The notes under the pieces: generated by a model
Seen by the model: the letters and a program-made list of their open reading frames with translations, nothing else
What the model was told of the DNA's origin: nothing
Database searches by the model: none
Assembly (NCBI GenBank): GCA_900555785.1
Contig: USMO01000062.1
Location: 1 to 8,412, forward strand
Reading direction: 5' to 3'
DNA length: 8,412 bases
Origin: an uncultured Eubacteriales bacterium
GTDB taxonomy: Bacteria; Bacillota; Clostridia; Oscillospirales; CAG-272
In this document: positions 6,409 through 8,412 of the stretch, in pieces
Numbering within the stretch: position 1 is the stretch's first letter
Layout of the letters: every line of letters starts with the position of its first letter
Program-made: the position numbers and the translations under genes

Positions 6409-6486
6409 GAAAGTTTTTGAAGATTCCAAAGAAACTTTTTTCAAAAAGTTTCTTTGGTGGAGTGTGAGGCAACGCCTCACGACCTT
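6409..6486 (-). repeat. Two-hairpin 3' element, copy C
   Basis: Read on the - strand this copy follows the histidine kinase. Hairpin 1 (6480-6464) contains the kinase TGA and is identical to that of copy B. Hairpin 2 (6457-6426) is CCAAAGAAACTTTTT plus its exact complement (15 bp, centre GA). The tail AATCTTCAAAAACTTTC runs 6425-6409. Against copy B, four positions of the stem differ (2, 3, 5 and 7), and all four are compensated on the opposite arm. Confidence 0.85.
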
Positions 6487-7580
6487 CCCCTCGGCAGCAC
6501 GACCGTAAAGCGGCTGCCCTTGCCCTCCTCGCTTTCAACCTGAACCGTTCCGCCCACCAGCTGCAGGACCCGACCGACCAGCGCAAGCCCGATTCCGTAA
6601 CCGGCGTGGGCGTGAGACGTGTCACCCTGATAGAACTTTTCGAAAATCCGAGTCCGAACAGCATCGCTCATGCCAATGCCGTTGTCCTCAACGGAAACGG
6701 TCACATCGTTCGAACCGACAGACATCGTGATCCTGATGCAACCGCCGCGCGGCGTAAACTTGATTGCGTTGCCAAGCAGATTTCGCCAAATCAGAGCCAG
6801 CATCTCCTCGTTGCCGTAATAGAGCAGCGGCTCCAACTCGGGGATGATCTCAAGCTCCTTGGCGGTCCAGTCCGATTCCTGCGTCAGAATGCACTGCCGA
6901 ATCTGCTCATCCAGATAGAACTCGGTCTGCCCGGTCACAATCTGCTGGTTCTCCAGCTTCGACAGCGTCAGCACATTGGAGGACAGACGCGCCAGCCGGT
7001 CGGATTCCTCTTCAATGATGCGCGCGTATTCGGTCCGCTGCTCCTCGGTCAGCCCCTCCTGCCGCAGCTCGTGCGCAAAGCCGCGAATGGAGATGATCGG
7101 GGTCTTGAACTCGTGCGAGAAATTGTTGATGAAATCGTTGCGGAACAGCTCAATCCCGCGCAGCTCCTCCGCCATTTCGTTGAAGTTGTGAATCAGCTCC
7201 TGCAACTCCGGCACAATGTAGCAAAGGCTCTCCTTTTCCTCCTGCACGCGAATGTCAAAATGCCCCTCGCCAATCTCCTGGGTCGCGCGAATCAGGCGTT
7301 TCAGCGGCTGCAAATAGTATTTGCTCAGGAGTGCAAACAGCAACGTTGCAATCAGCGCGCAAGCCCCCATCAGCAGCAGCGCAATGAAGACCGGGCTGAC
7401 CGCCAGACGCATGCCGATAGAGCTGTCCCCCAGAATCGCCAGCACCAGCCCGTAGACCGTCGCAACGACCGACACCGAAATGACCAGAACCGAAAAGACG
7501 AACCCGGTCAGCTTCCAGCGCAGGGTCTGCCTGCCCGAATAGCCACCGGGCGCCTTTTCCCGTTTCCGCGCGTTCTTCAT
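6477..7580 (-). CDS. Sensor histidine kinase of a two-component system
   Basis: This 367-residue membrane kinase has a basic N-terminus, TM1 at about 24-50, only about nine residues outside, and TM2 at about 60-86. A HAMP-like linker at about 87-142 follows. The dimerisation/phosphoacceptor helix has NNFSHEFKTP with H156. The ATPase domain has the N-box NLLGN (267-271), G1 DNGIG (299-303), a FEKFY F-box (313-317) and G2 GYGIGL (327-332). The near-absence of an extracellular domain suggests sensing within the membrane or through a partner, not direct binding of a soluble ligand. The start at 7580 overlaps the regulator's stop as ATGA; an upstream in-frame extension would lie antisense to no known feature but inside the regulator gene, and is rejected. 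It ends inside the inverted repeat. The stimulus is unknown. Confidence 0.94.
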   Translation of the reverse strand: MKNARKREKAPGGYSGRQTLRWKLTGFVFSVLVISVSVVATVYGLVLAILGDSSIGMRLAVSPVFIALLLMGACALIATLLFALLSKYYLQPLKRLIRATQEIGEGHFDIRVQEEKESLCYIVPELQELIHNFNEMAEELRGIELFRNDFINNFSHEFKTPIISIRGFAHELRQEGLTEEQRTEYARIIEEESDRLARLSSNVLTLSKLENQQIVTGQTEFYLDEQIRQCILTQESDWTAKELEIIPELEPLLYYGNEEMLALIWRNLLGNAIKFTPRGGCIRITMSVGSNDVTVSVEDNGIGMSDAVRTRIFEKFYQGDTSHAHAGYGIGLALVGRVLQLVGGTVQVESEEGKGSRFTVVLPRGRS

Positions 7581-8251
7581 TTGTTGATAACGGCTTTGTA
7601 GCCAAGCCCGCGAACCGTGCTGATCTGAAAATCGGGATTCGTGCGGAACCGCTCGCGGATCCGGCTGATATGTACATCCACGGTCCGCTCGTCGCTCTCG
7701 CTGTCCATGTCCCAAATTTCATCCATCAGCTGCCGCCGGGTAAAGATCTTGTTCGGATACGACAGCAGCTTGAACAGCAGCAAAAACTCCTTCTGCGGCA
7801 GCTCCTGCGTGCCGGAAAGATCGCTGACCGTCATCGCATCGTAATGCAGCGTGGTCTTTCCGACCGTCAGCTTCCGCTCCCCCGCAATCCGCGACCGCCG
7901 CAGGAGCGCCGCAATGCGCAGAATCATCTCCTCCTCGTCAACCGGCTTGACCATGTAATCATCCGCGCCGATGATGAAGCCGCGCTTTTTGTCCTCGGTC
8001 GTTTCCCGCGCCGTGACCATCAGAATCGGCAGCATGCAGCCCGCCATGCGCAGCGTGTTGGTAAATTCATAGCCGTCCATGCGCGGCATCATCACGTCCA
8101 GAATGATGAGGTCAATGTGCTTTTTGTCCAGCACCGCCAGCGCCTCCTGCCCGTCCCCCGCCAGGACCGGCTCGTAGCCGTAGCGCGTCAGCACTGCAGC
8201 CATCAGCTTTCTTGTATTGGTATCGTCTTCCACAACCAGAATCTGGAACAT
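7577..8251 (-). CDS. OmpR/PhoB-type response regulator
   Basis: This 224-residue DNA-binding response regulator is the partner of the overlapping kinase. The receiver is complete: acidic residues E8, D9 and D10, phosphorylated D52 in ILDVMMPRMDG, T80 and K102 in VKP. The winged-helix domain covers about 128-222, with ERTVDVHISRIRERF in the recognition region (188-202) and RGLGYK at 214-219. The ATG at 8251 is chosen because AAAGAGGGG lies about 8 bases before it and MFQILVVEDD is the normal start of the fold; an upstream in-frame start at 8317 would add 22 residues with no family match. It is first in a two-gene operon and translationally coupled to the kinase. The family often controls its own promoter. 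Confidence 0.95.
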   Translation of the reverse strand: MFQILVVEDDTNTRKLMAAVLTRYGYEPVLAGDGQEALAVLDKKHIDLIILDVMMPRMDGYEFTNTLRMAGCMLPILMVTARETTEDKKRGFIIGADDYMVKPVDEEEMILRIAALLRRSRIAGERKLTVGKTTLHYDAMTVSDLSGTQELPQKEFLLLFKLLSYPNKIFTRRQLMDEIWDMDSESDERTVDVHISRIRERFRTNPDFQISTVRGLGYKAVINK

Positions 8252-8289
8252 CCGATTTTCCCCTCTTTCCGGTGATGCTATCCTCTTGG

Positions 8290-8337
8290 ATTCTATCACC
8301 TTCTGCCAGTTTAGCACACGATTGTGAACTGGAGTTC
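8290..8337 (-). promoter_or_regulatory. Possible promoter and operator of the two-component operon
   Basis: On the - strand TAGAAT (8295-8290) is a fair -10 box about 39 bases before the start codon, but the matching -35 region (TGTGCT) is poor, as in activator-dependent promoters. Just upstream is a palindrome GAACT-GG-AGTTC (8326-8337) centred about 39 bp from the -10, a position that could suit an activator. GATTGTGAA (8320-8328) recurs inverted at 8374-8382. All assignments here are inferred from position and symmetry. Confidence 0.4.
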
Positions 8338-8352
8338 AACAAAAGGCACAAA

Positions 8353-8385
8353 TCGGAGAATTTGGTAAAAAAATTCACAATCCGA
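8353..8385 (-). other. Small imperfect hairpin upstream of the regulator
   Basis: TCGGA (8353-8357) pairs with TCCGA (8381-8385) and GAATTT (8358-8363) with AAATTC (8371-8376), leaving four unpaired bases on one side and a 7-base loop. It overlaps the end of the possible partial - strand frame and could be its weak terminator. No strong T-run follows. Confidence 0.3.
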
Positions 8386-8412
8386 CGTGCTTCGCTGCCA
8401 GCATTCCCGCCA
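8375..8412 (-). CDS. Possible 3' end of an upstream - strand gene
   Basis: A - strand frame open to the window edge ends in TGA at 8377-8375 and encodes AGMLAAKHVGL. The composition is plausible for a real C-terminus, and the position, 123 bp before the regulator on the same strand, is where an upstream gene could end. Twelve codons are too few to identify a family, and chance is a real alternative. Confidence 0.25.
   Translation of the reverse strand, partial: AGMLAAKHVGL

Larger units (their letters stand above)
6267..6486. repeat. 220-bp nested inverted repeat (copies B and C facing)
   Basis: The outer 30 bases (6267-6296) are an exact inverted copy of 6457-6486. TCAAAAACTTTC (6333-6344) is an inverted copy of 6409-6420, and the central hairpin closes the structure. 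The outer arms hold the last 10 bases of both flanking genes, so the winged-helix protein ends RS and the kinase ends GRS from the same AGGTCGTGA sequence. Confidence 0.9.

Noticed and set aside
6267..6486. Insertion sequence or MITE ends, given the 30-bp inverted repeats.
   Set aside because: No target-site duplication flanks the arms, there is no transposase, and the arms contain the authentic C-terminal codons of both neighbouring genes. A non-autonomous palindromic repeat remains possible and is discussed as such.
6606..7601. Long + strand open frame opposite the histidine kinase.
   Set aside because: It is rich in Arg, Gln and His, as expected from the reverse complement of a GC-rich gene, and lacks a start signal; the kinase on the other strand is certain.

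Overview
The window looks like chromosomal DNA of a moderately high-GC member of the Clostridia, most likely an Oscillospirales/Ruminococcaceae-type gut bacterium. This is inferred from the gene families present (DUF6062, a YtqB/MnmM-type methyltransferase, a ROK glucokinase with a zinc motif), the strong AGGA-type ribosome binding sites, sigma-A-like promoters and the GC-rich codon use. No phage, insertion-sequence, CRISPR or rRNA/tRNA signal was seen.

Layout, left to right. (1) 2-1387, + strand: the last three quarters of an ABC-F ribosome-associated ATPase, cut by the window edge. A two-hairpin repeat (copy A, 1388-1465) follows its stop codon, and then comes about 185 bases of GC-rich, hairpin-prone DNA with no gene. 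(2) 1701-2357, - strand: a HAD phosphatase with its own promoter and terminator. (3) 2419-2524: two good sigma-A promoters that face each other, so the HAD transcript and the next operon should begin with about 35 nt of mutually complementary leader centred on a palindrome. (4) 2552-6276, + strand: a tight five-gene operon (gaps 12-30 bp) encoding a DUF6062 protein with two Cys/His modules, the tRNA methyltransferase MnmM, a VanY-like D,D-carboxypeptidase lipoprotein, a ROK glucokinase and an orphan winged-helix regulator with a degenerate receiver domain. (5) 6267-6486: a 220-bp nested inverted repeat between convergent genes, made of two further copies (B and C) of the repeat seen after the ABC-F gene plus a strong central hairpin. 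(6) 6477-8251, - strand: a histidine kinase/OmpR-type response regulator pair with ATGA-overlapping stop and start. The promoter region upstream of the regulator holds small palindromes, and the last 38 bases may be the 3' end of another - strand gene.

The genes are mostly ordinary housekeeping, cell-envelope and signalling functions. The most unusual signal is not protein-coding. It is the two-hairpin element that follows three different stop codons in the sense orientation. Its stem sequences differ between copies, yet every difference in the main stem is matched by a compensating change on the other arm. I see no evidence for a new defence or mobile system in this window.
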